From Mucilaginibacter lappiensis (GTDB taxonomy: Bacteria; Bacteroidota; Bacteroidia; Sphingobacteriales; Sphingobacteriaceae): a stretch of 64,000 nucleotides of DNA. Where the stretch lies: contig NZ_FTMG01000003.1 in NCBI RefSeq assembly GCF_900155965.1, positions 186,001 to 250,000 of the forward strand, in the 5' to 3' direction. A program made the translations under genes and the position numbers. Numbering within the stretch: position 1 is the first letter of the stretch; every line of letters begins with the position of its first letter. The notes beneath the pieces were generated by a model that was given only the letters and a program-made list of their open reading frames with translations, searched no databases and was not told where the DNA came from. Below, in pieces: positions 33,732-43,609 of the stretch.

Positions 33732-34916
33732 ATGATATCCTATTATAAACCCATTCGTATTATCCTTATCCTGTTTTTGCTGCTAATCTGCGGTAAAACC
33801 TCATTTGCTCAAACCGACAGTGTTACCGTTAATAACGACAAAACTGTGGTATTAACATCCAAGTTTTTAGGAGAAAAACGAACCATCTGGATACACCTGC
33901 CATCAGATTATAGCACTACATCAACCACCTATCCGGTGCTGTACCTACTTGATGGGGGCAATCATTTCAAATACGTTTCGGAAGCAGTTGAATATTTAGC
34001 GGGTTATGATCGCAACCGGATGCCTCAAATGATTGTGGTGGCTATTTTAAATGTAGATCGAACCCGAGATTTTACCCCCATACATTCTCTTCTTTTCGAT
34101 GGAAAAGTGGATACCACCAAAATGGGCAAAACAGGCGGCGGGCCTAAATTTTTGCAATTCATTAAAAATGAACTGGTGCCTTATGTCGATAAAAATTACC
34201 GCACCGAACCCTACCGTATCCTTTCGGCACATTCTTTAGGAGGCATATTTGCCCTTTATGTCAAGGAGGCTGCTCCCGATCTTTTCCAGGCCAATATCCT
34301 GATAAGCCCGGCAATTTATGGGGGCAATACAAAAATCCTGACCGATTTTGCACCGTTCCTGCAAAGTCACCAGCAACTGAGAGGAAAAAACTTTATTTCG
34401 ATAGGAAACGAGAACAGACAAAAGGTGGATTCGCTAATGCTGGTATTAAAAACCACTGCTCCAACCTCCTTTACCTGGAAATTTGAACAATATCCGGATG
34501 AAAATCATTTTTCGGTTACTTATAAAAGCGTTTATGACGGGTTGAGGTTTATTTACAGCAACTGGTTTATTGACTATTATAGCCAAATTAAAATGTCCAT
34601 GACGGATATAAATGCTCATTTCAGCAAACTATCTGATGAGTTTGGTTATACGATAAACCCGAGCGAAGATCTCCTGAACAATTGTGGCTATCAGCAATTG
34701 AACTTAAAAAACATGGATGAGGCTATCGGGATATTTAAAGAAAATGTACAGAAACACCCAACATCCTCAAACGCTTATGATAGCCTGGGCGAAGCCTACA
34801 TGAGAAATGGCAATAAAGTATTAGCCATCAAAAATTACAAAAGATCAATTGAGCTGAATCCTGGCAACACTAGCGGAAAAGAGACTTTAAAGAAATTAGA
34901 AAGTAATATGAATTGA
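33732..34916 (+). CDS. Secreted esterase with C-terminal TPR (394 aa)
   Basis: Start at 33732 (MISYYKPIRI) gives a signal peptide ending near SFAQ. Residues ~35-280 are an esterase-D/PF00756 type alpha/beta hydrolase: YPVLYLLDGG, nucleophile AHSLGG with Ser168, His in YPDENHFS. Siderophore esterases and S-formylglutathione hydrolase belong to this fold. The last ~90 residues are two TPR units (AYDSLGEAYMRNGNKVLAIKN, SIELNPGN). The fused arrangement is common in Bacteroidota secreted esterases. Substrate unknown. Confidence 0.85.
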   Translation: MISYYKPIRIILILFLLLICGKTSFAQTDSVTVNNDKTVVLTSKFLGEKRTIWIHLPSDYSTTSTTYPVLYLLDGGNHFKYVSEAVEYLAGYDRNRMPQMIVVAILNVDRTRDFTPIHSLLFDGKVDTTKMGKTGGGPKFLQFIKNELVPYVDKNYRTEPYRILSAHSLGGIFALYVKEAAPDLFQANILISPAIYGGNTKILTDFAPFLQSHQQLRGKNFISIGNENRQKVDSLMLVLKTTAPTSFTWKFEQYPDENHFSVTYKSVYDGLRFIYSNWFIDYYSQIKMSMTDINAHFSKLSDEFGYTINPSEDLLNNCGYQQLNLKNMDEAIGIFKENVQKHPTSSNAYDSLGEAYMRNGNKVLAIKNYKRSIELNPGNTSGKETLKKLESNMN

Positions 34917-34962
34917 GTAAAGTAGGTTCTAAAAGTATATTTTTGATATACAACCACTACCT

Positions 34963-35742
34963 ATGAGCACCAACGCCACCCATTTTAAAAAGATCGATAG
35001 TAACGATGTAAGGTTTGCTTTACTGACCATGTTTTTGGTGTTGTTTACGCACGCTATTGCCTTTCTTTTGCATGAATATTCCCACTCGTTCCTGGCCTGG
35101 ATCTTAGGGTTTAAGGCTAACCCTTTGGCTTTAGATTATGGCCCGCCAACCTTTAAAAACATTATACTATTGGGTGATGTAGAGGAAAATGTAGATTATC
35201 AAAAAATAATAGCCAGCGGCTATGGAATATGGGGTGGCATTATCGCCCTTGCGGGCGCCGGGGTTGGTAATGGCTTGTTATACTTTTTGTGTTACGGGCT
35301 AACTAAACTCAAACGGGTAAAAGCCAGCCGGGGAGCCATCACATTCCTGTATTGGCTATCCTTAATGGGAGCTGCCAATTTGCTGAGCTACGCCCCACTC
35401 CGCGTAATAACCGACCATGGCGATATGGCTATAGCAGCGCGGTGCTTTGGCATATCTACCTGGTTGCTTTTACCCTTTGTAACCGCCGGTACTTTTTATG
35501 TGATGTATCATTTCTTTTTTAAAATGTTCCCGCTCAATTATCGGCAGGTTGCGGCTAATTCCAGTTTAAAACTGGTGTTTATTATCGCCATGACCTCCTA
35601 CTGGTATTTCGGTTTTTTCGGCAGCGACGGCACCACTTTTATTCCTATTATATCCAAATACTTTTTCATTCCGTTTTCGGCCATGTTCCTGGCATCCAGG
35701 TATCTTAAGTTGACTAAAAAGCTGAATGAAGAACAAGTATGA
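34963..35742 (+). CDS. Membrane protein with HEYSH motif (259 aa)
   Basis: About six membrane segments. The first (LLTMFLVLFTHAIAFLLHEYSHSFLAW) contains HEYSH, which fits the HExxH zinc-binding pattern of intramembrane (M50, site-2-type) proteases. No NxxPxxxxD partner motif of M50 is apparent, so protease activity is uncertain. It starts 46 bases after the esterase gene and may be co-transcribed. Otherwise unknown. Confidence 0.6.
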   Translation: MSTNATHFKKIDSNDVRFALLTMFLVLFTHAIAFLLHEYSHSFLAWILGFKANPLALDYGPPTFKNIILLGDVEENVDYQKIIASGYGIWGGIIALAGAGVGNGLLYFLCYGLTKLKRVKASRGAITFLYWLSLMGAANLLSYAPLRVITDHGDMAIAARCFGISTWLLLPFVTAGTFYVMYHFFFKMFPLNYRQVAANSSLKLVFIIAMTSYWYFGFFGSDGTTFIPIISKYFFIPFSAMFLASRYLKLTKKLNEEQV

Positions 35743-36325
35743 TGATGAATTAATATCGAATAATGAATTTTGAATATCCAACACCGAATCCTCCCATTCA
35801 TCATTCGATATTGGACATTCAATGTTCAATATTAAATCTGTTTCAGTGTGATTTATGGTGACAGATTTTGACCACTAAGAGTCTCTCGCAGAGGATCCTT
35901 AGTTATAAACTGGCTCAATGGCAACCTCAGGGCCCCTTTCAGGTTTAGGTTAACCCATAAAATCTAAATGCGCACCGAATAAGGCTTAATAAGTAAGTTT
36001 ATGATTAGGAGACTCCGCTAGAGTCCACTATTTCTTCAGATTTTACCTATAAACACGTGGCCCCGCTGGGGCCGATAATGTTTTATAGTGTAAACAGTAT
36101 GCCTGACGTGCTATTCGGCCCCAGCGGGGCCACGTGTTTATAGTCCTAAAGTGCACATCAATAGGCTCCGTAGGTGCCTCCTATTGGAATTTTAGGTTAG
36201 CGAATTTTGTGGGTTAACTTTAACTTGCAAAGGACCCTGAGGGGACAGGAATATCCAACATCGAATTTTCCCATTCAATATTGAATATTCAGTGTTCTAT
36301 ATCAAATCTTTTGCAGTAGAATCAT
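35743..36325. repeat. Composite inverted-repeat region, no gene
   Basis: At the centre, 36047-36143 is a near-perfect hairpin with 29-bp arms (CTATAAACACGTGGCCCCGC and onward). Outer arms are CCTCAGGGCCCCTTT (about 35926) against AAAGGACCCTGAGG (about 36229), with GGTTAACCCATAAAAT against GTGGGTTAACTT between. Phrases such as TGAATATCCAACACCGAAT (35770) and GAATATCCAACATCGAATT (36248) repeat at each edge. No ORF. Confidence 0.8.
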
Positions 36326-37429
36326 TTACTTAGGCGCTCTTGCAAGTAAATACCCGCCTATCATACCAAACAAAATATTGGGTATCAGTACAGCAAAAAT
36401 AGGTGGCACACCTCCGTTAACCGAGAAAACGATAGCGAACCGCTCTACAATTACATAAGTAAAACACAATATAATACCTAATCCTAAAGGTAAACCCACC
36501 CCTCCGCGTACCCTGCGGGATGACAGGGCCACGCCCAGCACGGTTAACACATAAGCCGATAAGGGATAAATAAAACGGTGAAATTTTTCGTAGTACAATT
36601 TATTGAGCACCTCGGGCCGACGCAATTTTTCTGTGGTGATGTTTTTATTGAGATCGCTTAATGACATGGCCGAGTATTCGTTGTCATAAGCAATAAAGTC
36701 GGTTGGGCGCATATCTAAAACCGTATCTTTTTTAACACCGCTGCTGACAAACTTTTCACGAAGGCCGTTAACGTACTTTACGGTATAGTTTTTTAATGAC
36801 CATACCCGCTTTAACGAATCATAGGTTACTTGCTTGGCAATAAGCTTTTCACGAAGGGTATCATCATCAAACTTCTCCATAATAAATTGATAACCTGTGC
36901 GCACAGAAGGGTTGTACTGATCAAGGTAAACATAGGTGTGTTTATCAATCTGCATGTGCACCCGGCTTTTGTTTGGGTCGTTATCTCCAATACCGTTGGC
37001 ATTTTCAAACCTGTTTTTCAAATGATTGGTATAAGGTATGAGGTATACATTGGCAAAAAATGACACGATGAATATGAGGGTTGCCGCTATAAAATAGGGG
37101 CGCAGGAAACGGTTAAAGCTTGCTTTTCCGCTCAGGATGGGCACAATCTCTGTTTGATTGGCCATTTTAGCGGTAAAAAATATCACCGCCAGAAAGTTAA
37201 TGAGCGGCGAAAGCAGGTTGAGGTAGTAAGGAACAAACCCGGCATAATATCCAAATACAATATCATGGAGTTTGGCATGATGACTGGTAAAGTTTTCTAA
37301 TTTCTCCGATATATCAAACACCACCGATATCACCATGAAAATAGCCATGGTGAATACAAATGTACCCAGGTATTTTTTGATGATGAACCGGTCGATAATC
37401 TTCAGGTGCCGGTGTATGAAAGCCCTCAT
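36326..37429 (-). CDS. LptF/LptG family LPS-export permease (367 aa)
   Basis: Three membrane segments near the N-terminus, a periplasmic beta-jellyroll region (about 125-260) and three C-terminal segments, as in LptF/LptG. Motifs are IIKKYLGTFVFTMAIF and ALSSRRVRGGVGLPLGLGI. It is an inner-membrane part of the lipopolysaccharide transporter. I cannot say whether F or G. It faces the repeat region and stands alone on its strand. Confidence 0.88.
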   Translation of the reverse strand: MRAFIHRHLKIIDRFIIKKYLGTFVFTMAIFMVISVVFDISEKLENFTSHHAKLHDIVFGYYAGFVPYYLNLLSPLINFLAVIFFTAKMANQTEIVPILSGKASFNRFLRPYFIAATLIFIVSFFANVYLIPYTNHLKNRFENANGIGDNDPNKSRVHMQIDKHTYVYLDQYNPSVRTGYQFIMEKFDDDTLREKLIAKQVTYDSLKRVWSLKNYTVKYVNGLREKFVSSGVKKDTVLDMRPTDFIAYDNEYSAMSLSDLNKNITTEKLRRPEVLNKLYYEKFHRFIYPLSAYVLTVLGVALSSRRVRGGVGLPLGLGIILCFTYVIVERFAIVFSVNGGVPPIFAVLIPNILFGMIGGYLLARAPK

Positions 37430-37672
37430 CGGTAAATCATCATTTTTTAATGTTTAATTTAGGTTAGCAACGCTAAATCGCGGTTATTTATTTTTTATGT
37501 CGCATATAATTAAGCTATCCTCATAAAACCGGACATTAACTGTATCGGAAGCGAACATTTCTACGAGGTGTAAAAATTACAACAATCACATTATCAACAA
37601 CTTAAAAATATGGTATTTATTTAGCAGTAAAATACCGATTATACCGGGGCACTCTCTTAAATTAATTAAGCC

Positions 37673-40075
37673 ATGCTAAAAAACTACATCAAAACAGCCA
37701 TCAGGAACCTTACCAGGCATAAAAGCAATGCGGTGATCAATATCGCTGGTCTTACCGTAGGATTCGCAGCTTTCCTTTTAATATTCCTGGTTGTTCAGTA
37801 CGAACAAAGTTTTGATAGCTTTCATACAAAAAAAGACAAGATATACCGGGTTGTACGGATTGGGAAAAATCCGGTTAACCGCGAATACCGTACAGGTGTG
37901 CCTGTACCGGTAACATCAACTATACGTACAGAGTTACCGGAGGTTGCTAACGCAGCCGCCATCGTTAACACCGGTGACATGCAGGTGATTGTAACACCCA
38001 GGGACGGATCGGCACTGAAAAAATTCAAAGAGGCAAGCGGGTTCTTTTTCGCGGAACCTCAGTTTTTCCAAATATTTGATTTCCCCTTAGTCGAAGGCGA
38101 TATCAAAACAGCGCTTACCGAACCCAACACCATACTCCTTACCAAGGCAAGCGCTTCAAAATACTTTGGCAGCTGGCAAGGCATTATAGGCAAAACCCTG
38201 AAAATGGATGGCGAGTTTGTAAAAGTGACCGGTGTGCTCGAAAATCCGCCTGCTAATACCGATTTCCCTATTAAAGGAGTATTATCCTATATTACTTTGT
38301 TTAAAGCCGACAATAAAAACTGGGGAGGTATTAATGATGGTAATTATTGCTTTGTTGAATTGGCCAAAAACCATACCGTAAACCAGCTTAGCAGGGCGCT
38401 TAGTGGCTTTACCGACCGGCATATCAAACCCATAAATTCGGGTTACAATCTTTCGCCCCAGGCGCTGAATGAGTTGCATTATGATGAACGGTACGGGAAT
38501 TTTACCGGTCGCACTTTTAGCAAGGATCTGATACTTGCGCTTAGCCTTATTGGCCTGTTCCTGCTTATCGTAGCCTGCGTAAACTTTATTAACCTTACCG
38601 TGGCCCAGGCTGTTAACCGTGCCCGCGAAGTAGGCGTAAGAAAAGTTTTGGGGGGCAGCCGCTCGCAATTGATAGCACAATTCTTAGGCGAAACCGGCAT
38701 CACCAGCTTACTGGCCATGCTCATTTCGCTCGTTATTGTTGTTATTGCCCTCCCAGCCGTTAATAACCTGCTCGAGATCAATCTTACTGCATCAACCTTA
38801 TATAGCCCCCGATTGGTCATATTTCTGTTTGGTGCCCTATTACTGGTATCGTTCCTGTCTGGATTTTACCCGGCGCTGGTGCTTTCGGGCTTTAAACCGG
38901 CAAGTATTTTAAAAGGCTCCTCGGGTGCCGATCAAAAACAGGGCGTTATGTTCAGACGGGGGCTGGTTGTTTTTCAGTTTGTGATTGCGCAGACCCTCAT
39001 CATCGGTACGCTGGTGGTAGCTTCGCAAATGGATTATTTCCGCACGGCAAACATGGGCTTTAAAAAAGATGCTGTTATTTACGCGACCTTCCCCAGAGAC
39101 AGTGTGAGCCGCACTAAAGTGAGCTATCTGCGTGATCAGCTGGCAAAAATCCCCGGTGTTGAAAAAGTTGGCTTCAGTATGTTTTCACCGGTATCAGACG
39201 GGGGCTTTTGGGCTACCGACCTCAACAGGGAAGGCCATAAAGGTATTAATCCGGATATGATCGTGAACATGAAAATAGCCGACCCGGATTTCTTTAGTGT
39301 ATATAACCTGCCTATTGTTGCGGGCAGGATATATTTCGCTTCTGATACCATGCGTGAGTTTGTGGTAAATGAAACCGTGGTACGAAGATTAGGTATCAGG
39401 AGCCCCAAGGATGCTATTGGCATGCCCATCAATGTAGGTGGAAGAACTTTACCTATAGTAGGTGTAGTGAAGGATTTTCATGCCAACTCGCTTCGCGATC
39501 CCATTGAACCGTTAGTGATGAGCAGCCTTAAAAAAGGGTATGGACTAGCCAACCTGCGGATAGATCTGAGCAAAGCAAAATCAATCACCGCAGCAATGGA
39601 AAATGTATGGGATAAGAATTTTCCGGAGTTTATACTCGAGTATAAATTTATGGATCAAACCATAGCTAACTATTATAAACAGGAAAACCAGCTTTCAGCT
39701 TTGTATACCATATTTTCGGGTATAGCTATTTTCATTTCCTGCCTGGGCTTGTACGGGTTAATATCATTTATGGCCATCCAACGCAAAAAAGAGATCGGTA
39801 TACGCAAAGTATTGGGCGCACCTGTAAAGGATATCGTGATTCTGTTGTCCAAAGAGTTTACCATGTTGGTGATCATCGCGTTTTTGATTGCCTCGCCCCT
39901 GGCCTGGTATTTTATGCATCAATGGCTGCAGGGCTATACTTATCACATCATTATAGGCATATGGTTTTTCGTGGCCACTATTTTAGCTTCGGTATGTATT
40001 GCCTGGTTAACCGTAGGCTACACAGCTATTAAAGCTGCTCTGGCCAACCCGGTAAAGAGTTTAAGGACAGAATAG
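37673..40075 (+). CDS. FtsX-type ABC transporter permease 1 (800 aa)
   Basis: MacB-like permease with four core segments duplicated: N-terminal segment at 20-42, MacB periplasmic core domain to ~290, FtsX domain ~295-410 (AREVGVRKVLGGSRSQLI), second periplasmic domain, and a second FtsX domain ~680-795 (RKKEIGIRKVLGAPVKDIV). It belongs to the large Bacteroidota family that works with a MacB-type ATPase in envelope stress, peptide or lipoprotein export. No ATPase gene is present here. It is followed 46 bases later by a paralogue. Confidence 0.9.
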   Translation: MLKNYIKTAIRNLTRHKSNAVINIAGLTVGFAAFLLIFLVVQYEQSFDSFHTKKDKIYRVVRIGKNPVNREYRTGVPVPVTSTIRTELPEVANAAAIVNTGDMQVIVTPRDGSALKKFKEASGFFFAEPQFFQIFDFPLVEGDIKTALTEPNTILLTKASASKYFGSWQGIIGKTLKMDGEFVKVTGVLENPPANTDFPIKGVLSYITLFKADNKNWGGINDGNYCFVELAKNHTVNQLSRALSGFTDRHIKPINSGYNLSPQALNELHYDERYGNFTGRTFSKDLILALSLIGLFLLIVACVNFINLTVAQAVNRAREVGVRKVLGGSRSQLIAQFLGETGITSLLAMLISLVIVVIALPAVNNLLEINLTASTLYSPRLVIFLFGALLLVSFLSGFYPALVLSGFKPASILKGSSGADQKQGVMFRRGLVVFQFVIAQTLIIGTLVVASQMDYFRTANMGFKKDAVIYATFPRDSVSRTKVSYLRDQLAKIPGVEKVGFSMFSPVSDGGFWATDLNREGHKGINPDMIVNMKIADPDFFSVYNLPIVAGRIYFASDTMREFVVNETVVRRLGIRSPKDAIGMPINVGGRTLPIVGVVKDFHANSLRDPIEPLVMSSLKKGYGLANLRIDLSKAKSITAAMENVWDKNFPEFILEYKFMDQTIANYYKQENQLSALYTIFSGIAIFISCLGLYGLISFMAIQRKKEIGIRKVLGAPVKDIVILLSKEFTMLVIIAFLIASPLAWYFMHQWLQGYTYHIIIGIWFFVATILASVCIAWLTVGYTAIKAALANPVKSLRTE

Positions 40076-40121
40076 CATCCATTTTTATAAATTGGTGAAA
40101 GCATTTTTTTAATATACGATC

Positions 40122-42503
40122 ATGATAAAAAGTTACTTAAAGATAGCCTGGAGAAACTTAATGAAAAATAAGCTTTACTCCCTGGTAAACATTGTGGGTT
40201 TAACTATTGGTATTGTTAGCTGTCTGCTTATAGGTATATATATCAAACACGAGTTAGGTTATGATCATTTTAATAAAAATGCCGACAAGATTGTACGCGT
40301 TACGATGGAATACAATAGCGGAGGTCCATCGCAAAAAACGTCGGTTACGGGTACCAAGGTGGGTCCGCAGTTTAAACGGATGTTCCCTGAAATAACAGAT
40401 TATGTGCGATTGTATAAAGCTTCCCGGATAATTGGTTATCGCGATTTCTTGTTCAATGAAAAAAAATTCATATACGCGGAACCCTCATTTTTTAAAATAT
40501 TCTCCTATAAGTTGATTAAAGGCAATGTCGACGAAGCTTTAAATTCTCCTGATAAAATCATCATCACACAATCGGCTGCTAAGAAATACTTTCATGATGA
40601 GGATCCTATAGGTAAGATTATGAAGTCGGAGCATCAAAATTACACCGTATCTGCTATCGCCGCAGACGCGCCATCTAATTCACAAATCAAATTTGATTTC
40701 CTGGTGCCATTCAATACCTTGAACCAGGCCAAAGAAGAAAAATATAACGGTGCTAACTATATCACTTACCTGCTATTAAAAAATAAGGAGCAAATACAAC
40801 CATTGCAGCAAAAGATTAGTTCTTATATGAAAATGGTTGATAAAACCGAGCTGCATTTAACCGGTAATCAATTTTTAACCTTTTACCTGGAGCATTTAAA
40901 AAAGGTTCATTTATATTCAAACCTTCCAGGCGATTTGGAATCTGCTGGCAGTATGGTTTATATATATATACTCGTTATAGTCGCGGTATTGATATTGATT
41001 ATAGCCTGCGTAAACTATGTAAACCTGGCTATTGCCCAATCGGCAGGACGCGGGGCCGAAATCAGTATCCGCAAAGTGATGGGTGCCGGCAAACCACAAT
41101 TATTTACCCAATTTGTAGGAGAGGCATTACTGGTTACCGCCATCTGTATCTTGCTGGCCACCGGCATTGCTTATATTGCTTTGCCTTATTTTAACCAGGT
41201 TGCGGGTATCCAGTTTAAATATTCAGTATTTTTTGATCCCATCATTCTTGCCAGCCTCCTGCTCTTAACCGCGATTATCGGTCTAGCTGCGGGTGCGTAT
41301 CCGGCGCTGTTATTATCAAACATTAAATTATCAAAGATACTGAAAACCGGTTTTTCATTTACCTCTGGCAAAAGTATACGCAAACCGCTTATTGTTTTTC
41401 AGTTCGTTATCTCTATATTTCTAATCATCACCACCGTAGTTATTTTACAACAGCTTTCGTTTATTCGCAACAAGGATATCGGCTATAATAAAAGCAATAT
41501 GGTGGTTTTGCCTACTGGTTATAACCCGCAGCATATTGACGAACTTAAAAAAGAGATGCTTAATATTCCAGGGGTCGAAAGCGTAGCCTCTGCTAATAAT
41601 GAGCCGGTAAATGTAATGTGGGGCGATGCCATACAAACCGCCGACGGCAAAAACCTTACTGTAAATGCGTTGCCTATGGATGAGGATTTTATAAAAACCC
41701 TGCAGCTAAAAATAATCGCCGGCAGCGAATTTAACCAAACCGATGTTTTACAAATTGACACCACCAACAATTATAAAAATTTCCAATACGCATTTATACT
41801 CAATGAATCGGCAGTAAGAGCTTTAGGGTGGACACCCCAACAGGCCATAGGAAAGCGTATTTCAAAAGGCGAATCGGGCGTTATCAAGGGCGTAGTAAAG
41901 GACTTTAATTTTAAATCGTTTCATACACCTATTGGTCCTTTGGTTTTATTTTTGGATCATTTTCAAACGGCGGCTTTATTTGCCCGCATAACCGGAAACA
42001 ATACCTCCAATACCATCAAAGCTATACAAACATTGTGGAAACAGCGTGTACCCGATCGTCCGTTTGAGTACAAATTTTTAGACGAGGATTTTGACGCTTT
42101 ATACCGTACAGAACAGCAAACGGCCAAAGTATTTACCACTTTTTCGTTTTTGGCTATTTTACTTGCCTGCCTGGGTCTATTTGCCATTACCGCTTATACA
42201 GTTGTTCAGCGTACCAAAGAAATTGGGATCAGAAAAGTACTGGGTGCCAATGTGTCTTCCATTATTCTGCTTATTTCAAAAGACTTTTTACTCATGGTAA
42301 TCATTGCCATGATCATTGCTTCGCCTATAGCCTGGTACATGTCCTATACATGGCTGCAGGATTTTGCTTACCGTATCAATATTCATTGGTGGATATTTAT
42401 TGCAGCCGGTGCCGCTTCCTTAATAGTTGCAGCTATAACCGTAAGCGTGCAGGCAGCTAAAGCAGCAATGGCCAATCCGGTAGATAGTTTGAAGAATGAA
42501 TAA
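40122..42503 (+). CDS. FtsX-type ABC transporter permease 2 (793 aa)
   Basis: Same layout as the upstream paralogue: MacB core ~20-280, FtsX domain ~290-405 (GAEISIRKVMGAGKPQLF), second FtsX domain ~675-790 (RTKEIGIRKVLGANVSSII). Both begin with an almost identical motif (LKIAWRNLMKNK here, YIKTAIRNLTRHK upstream). Tandem permeases without ATPase or membrane-fusion genes are common in this phylum. Substrate unknown. Confidence 0.9.
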   Translation: MIKSYLKIAWRNLMKNKLYSLVNIVGLTIGIVSCLLIGIYIKHELGYDHFNKNADKIVRVTMEYNSGGPSQKTSVTGTKVGPQFKRMFPEITDYVRLYKASRIIGYRDFLFNEKKFIYAEPSFFKIFSYKLIKGNVDEALNSPDKIIITQSAAKKYFHDEDPIGKIMKSEHQNYTVSAIAADAPSNSQIKFDFLVPFNTLNQAKEEKYNGANYITYLLLKNKEQIQPLQQKISSYMKMVDKTELHLTGNQFLTFYLEHLKKVHLYSNLPGDLESAGSMVYIYILVIVAVLILIIACVNYVNLAIAQSAGRGAEISIRKVMGAGKPQLFTQFVGEALLVTAICILLATGIAYIALPYFNQVAGIQFKYSVFFDPIILASLLLLTAIIGLAAGAYPALLLSNIKLSKILKTGFSFTSGKSIRKPLIVFQFVISIFLIITTVVILQQLSFIRNKDIGYNKSNMVVLPTGYNPQHIDELKKEMLNIPGVESVASANNEPVNVMWGDAIQTADGKNLTVNALPMDEDFIKTLQLKIIAGSEFNQTDVLQIDTTNNYKNFQYAFILNESAVRALGWTPQQAIGKRISKGESGVIKGVVKDFNFKSFHTPIGPLVLFLDHFQTAALFARITGNNTSNTIKAIQTLWKQRVPDRPFEYKFLDEDFDALYRTEQQTAKVFTTFSFLAILLACLGLFAITAYTVVQRTKEIGIRKVLGANVSSIILLISKDFLLMVIIAMIIASPIAWYMSYTWLQDFAYRINIHWWIFIAAGAASLIVAAITVSVQAAKAAMANPVDSLKNE

Positions 42504-42576
42504 AAATTGGCCGACTTTCAATCTTACTAAATCGTTATCGTGAGTAATTTTTTATTAAAAAGATAATAATGGCCTA

Positions 42577-42605
42577 TTGCGCTATGATTTTTTTTTATAT
42601 ACTTG
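42577..42605 (+). promoter_or_regulatory. Candidate promoter of a small RNA
   Basis: TTG at 42577 and TATACTTG at 42598-42605, 18 bases apart, match the TTG/TAnnTTTG consensus with one mismatch. No coding gene starts within 250 bases, but a structured region follows at once. Confidence 0.4.
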
Positions 42606-42611
42606 CGCCAT

Positions 42612-42700
42612 CTATAAGGTAAGCATCCTGCTTACTTATTGTGATAAGGTTTAGGTTGAAGGTCCCCGGCGGCGAGCGCTTTGGGGACTTTCGTTTTAAA
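42612..42700 (+). ncRNA. Candidate small RNA with two hairpins
   Basis: Hairpin 1 is GTAAGCA/TGCTTAC. Hairpin 2 is GTCCCC/GGGGAC with an inner GCG/CGC stem, followed by TTTCGTTTT as a terminator-like tail. The length is about 85 nt. It does not match 6S, SRP or tmRNA motifs that I know. It could instead be a leader or terminator after the permease operon. Confidence 0.35.
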
Positions 42701-42806
42701 CAGCGTTTCAAAGGTATTGGATACCTCCTTTACCGGTATTATCGCAGTATTAAATTTTAAGTTATTTTAAAATACAAACCAGGACTTAATAATGCCTTAA
42801 AGTACC

Positions 42807-42814
42807 TACATTTG
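42807..42814 (+). promoter_or_regulatory. -7 promoter element of the PAP2 gene
   Basis: TACATTTG fits TAnnTTTG exactly and lies 45 bases before the PAP2 start. Confidence 0.5.
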
Positions 42815-42859
42815 AAATAAGCATCTTATATTTACTGTTATACTAAACCTGCAATACCT

Positions 42860-43462
42860 ATGAAGCTGGTCCAAAAAACATACCTTTTTTGCCTCCTTTT
42901 ATTATTCATCCTTTCATATAGTTTGTCGTCAAAAGCACAATCGGGACTTCAGCAGTTAGATGATCGTATCATGATCGATCTGCAAAATCAACGTACACCA
43001 GAGCAAACGGGCGTATTTATGTTTCTGTCCCGTACGCATTTATATGGCGACATTGGCGTTCCGGTGGGTTTGCTGGCAGCGGGCGTGATCAGTAACGACA
43101 AACAAATGAGGCAAAACTCCTTATATGTAGCCAGCAGTACCCTGCTATCAACCGGACTCACCTTTTTGATCAAGCATATTGTTAAGCGCCCTCGCCCGTT
43201 TATACAGAATATTAATATTGTACCAGTTTACCGGGCTGGTAGTACCTCTTTCCCTTCGGGGCACACTTCCAGTAGTTTTGCTACCGCAATGGCCTTATCC
43301 AGGGCTTATCCTAAATGGTATGTGATAGCACCCGCATTTTTGTGGGCAGGCTCGGTAAGTTATTCACGCATGTACCTGGGTGTACACTACCCCACCGACG
43401 TTGCTGCCGGCGCTGCTCTGGGCGTGGGATCAACTTTTATATTACAGTCGTTAAAAAAATAG
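42860..43462 (+). CDS. PAP2-family phosphatase (200 aa)
   Basis: The signal or first membrane segment is followed by the three family motifs: KRPRPF, SFPSGHTS and YLGVHYPTDVAAG, all intact. Such enzymes remove phosphate from lipid carriers or phosphatidic acid in the periplasm. It is a single gene behind its own promoter. Substrate not predictable. Confidence 0.92.
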   Translation: MKLVQKTYLFCLLLLFILSYSLSSKAQSGLQQLDDRIMIDLQNQRTPEQTGVFMFLSRTHLYGDIGVPVGLLAAGVISNDKQMRQNSLYVASSTLLSTGLTFLIKHIVKRPRPFIQNINIVPVYRAGSTSFPSGHTSSSFATAMALSRAYPKWYVIAPAFLWAGSVSYSRMYLGVHYPTDVAAGAALGVGSTFILQSLKK

Positions 43463-43609
43463 CTATTCGTTTATTAGTTTTTTTAACTATAAAGAAAACA
43501 ACAGTATTCCAAGCTACGTAGAAATACGGTATAAAAATTTCAGGTATTTGTACGCTTAGCTACTCCATTACCATCTTATACATTTGTTATATAAAAACTA
43601 AACACTACT

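Noticed and set aside
35566..35829. Minus-strand frames overlapping the end of the HEYSH protein
   Set aside because: They derive from the repeat at 35770 and antisense codons.
42612..42700. SRP or 6S RNA
   Set aside because: The GGAA tetraloop and AGCAG internal loop of SRP RNA and the open central bubble of 6S are not visible.
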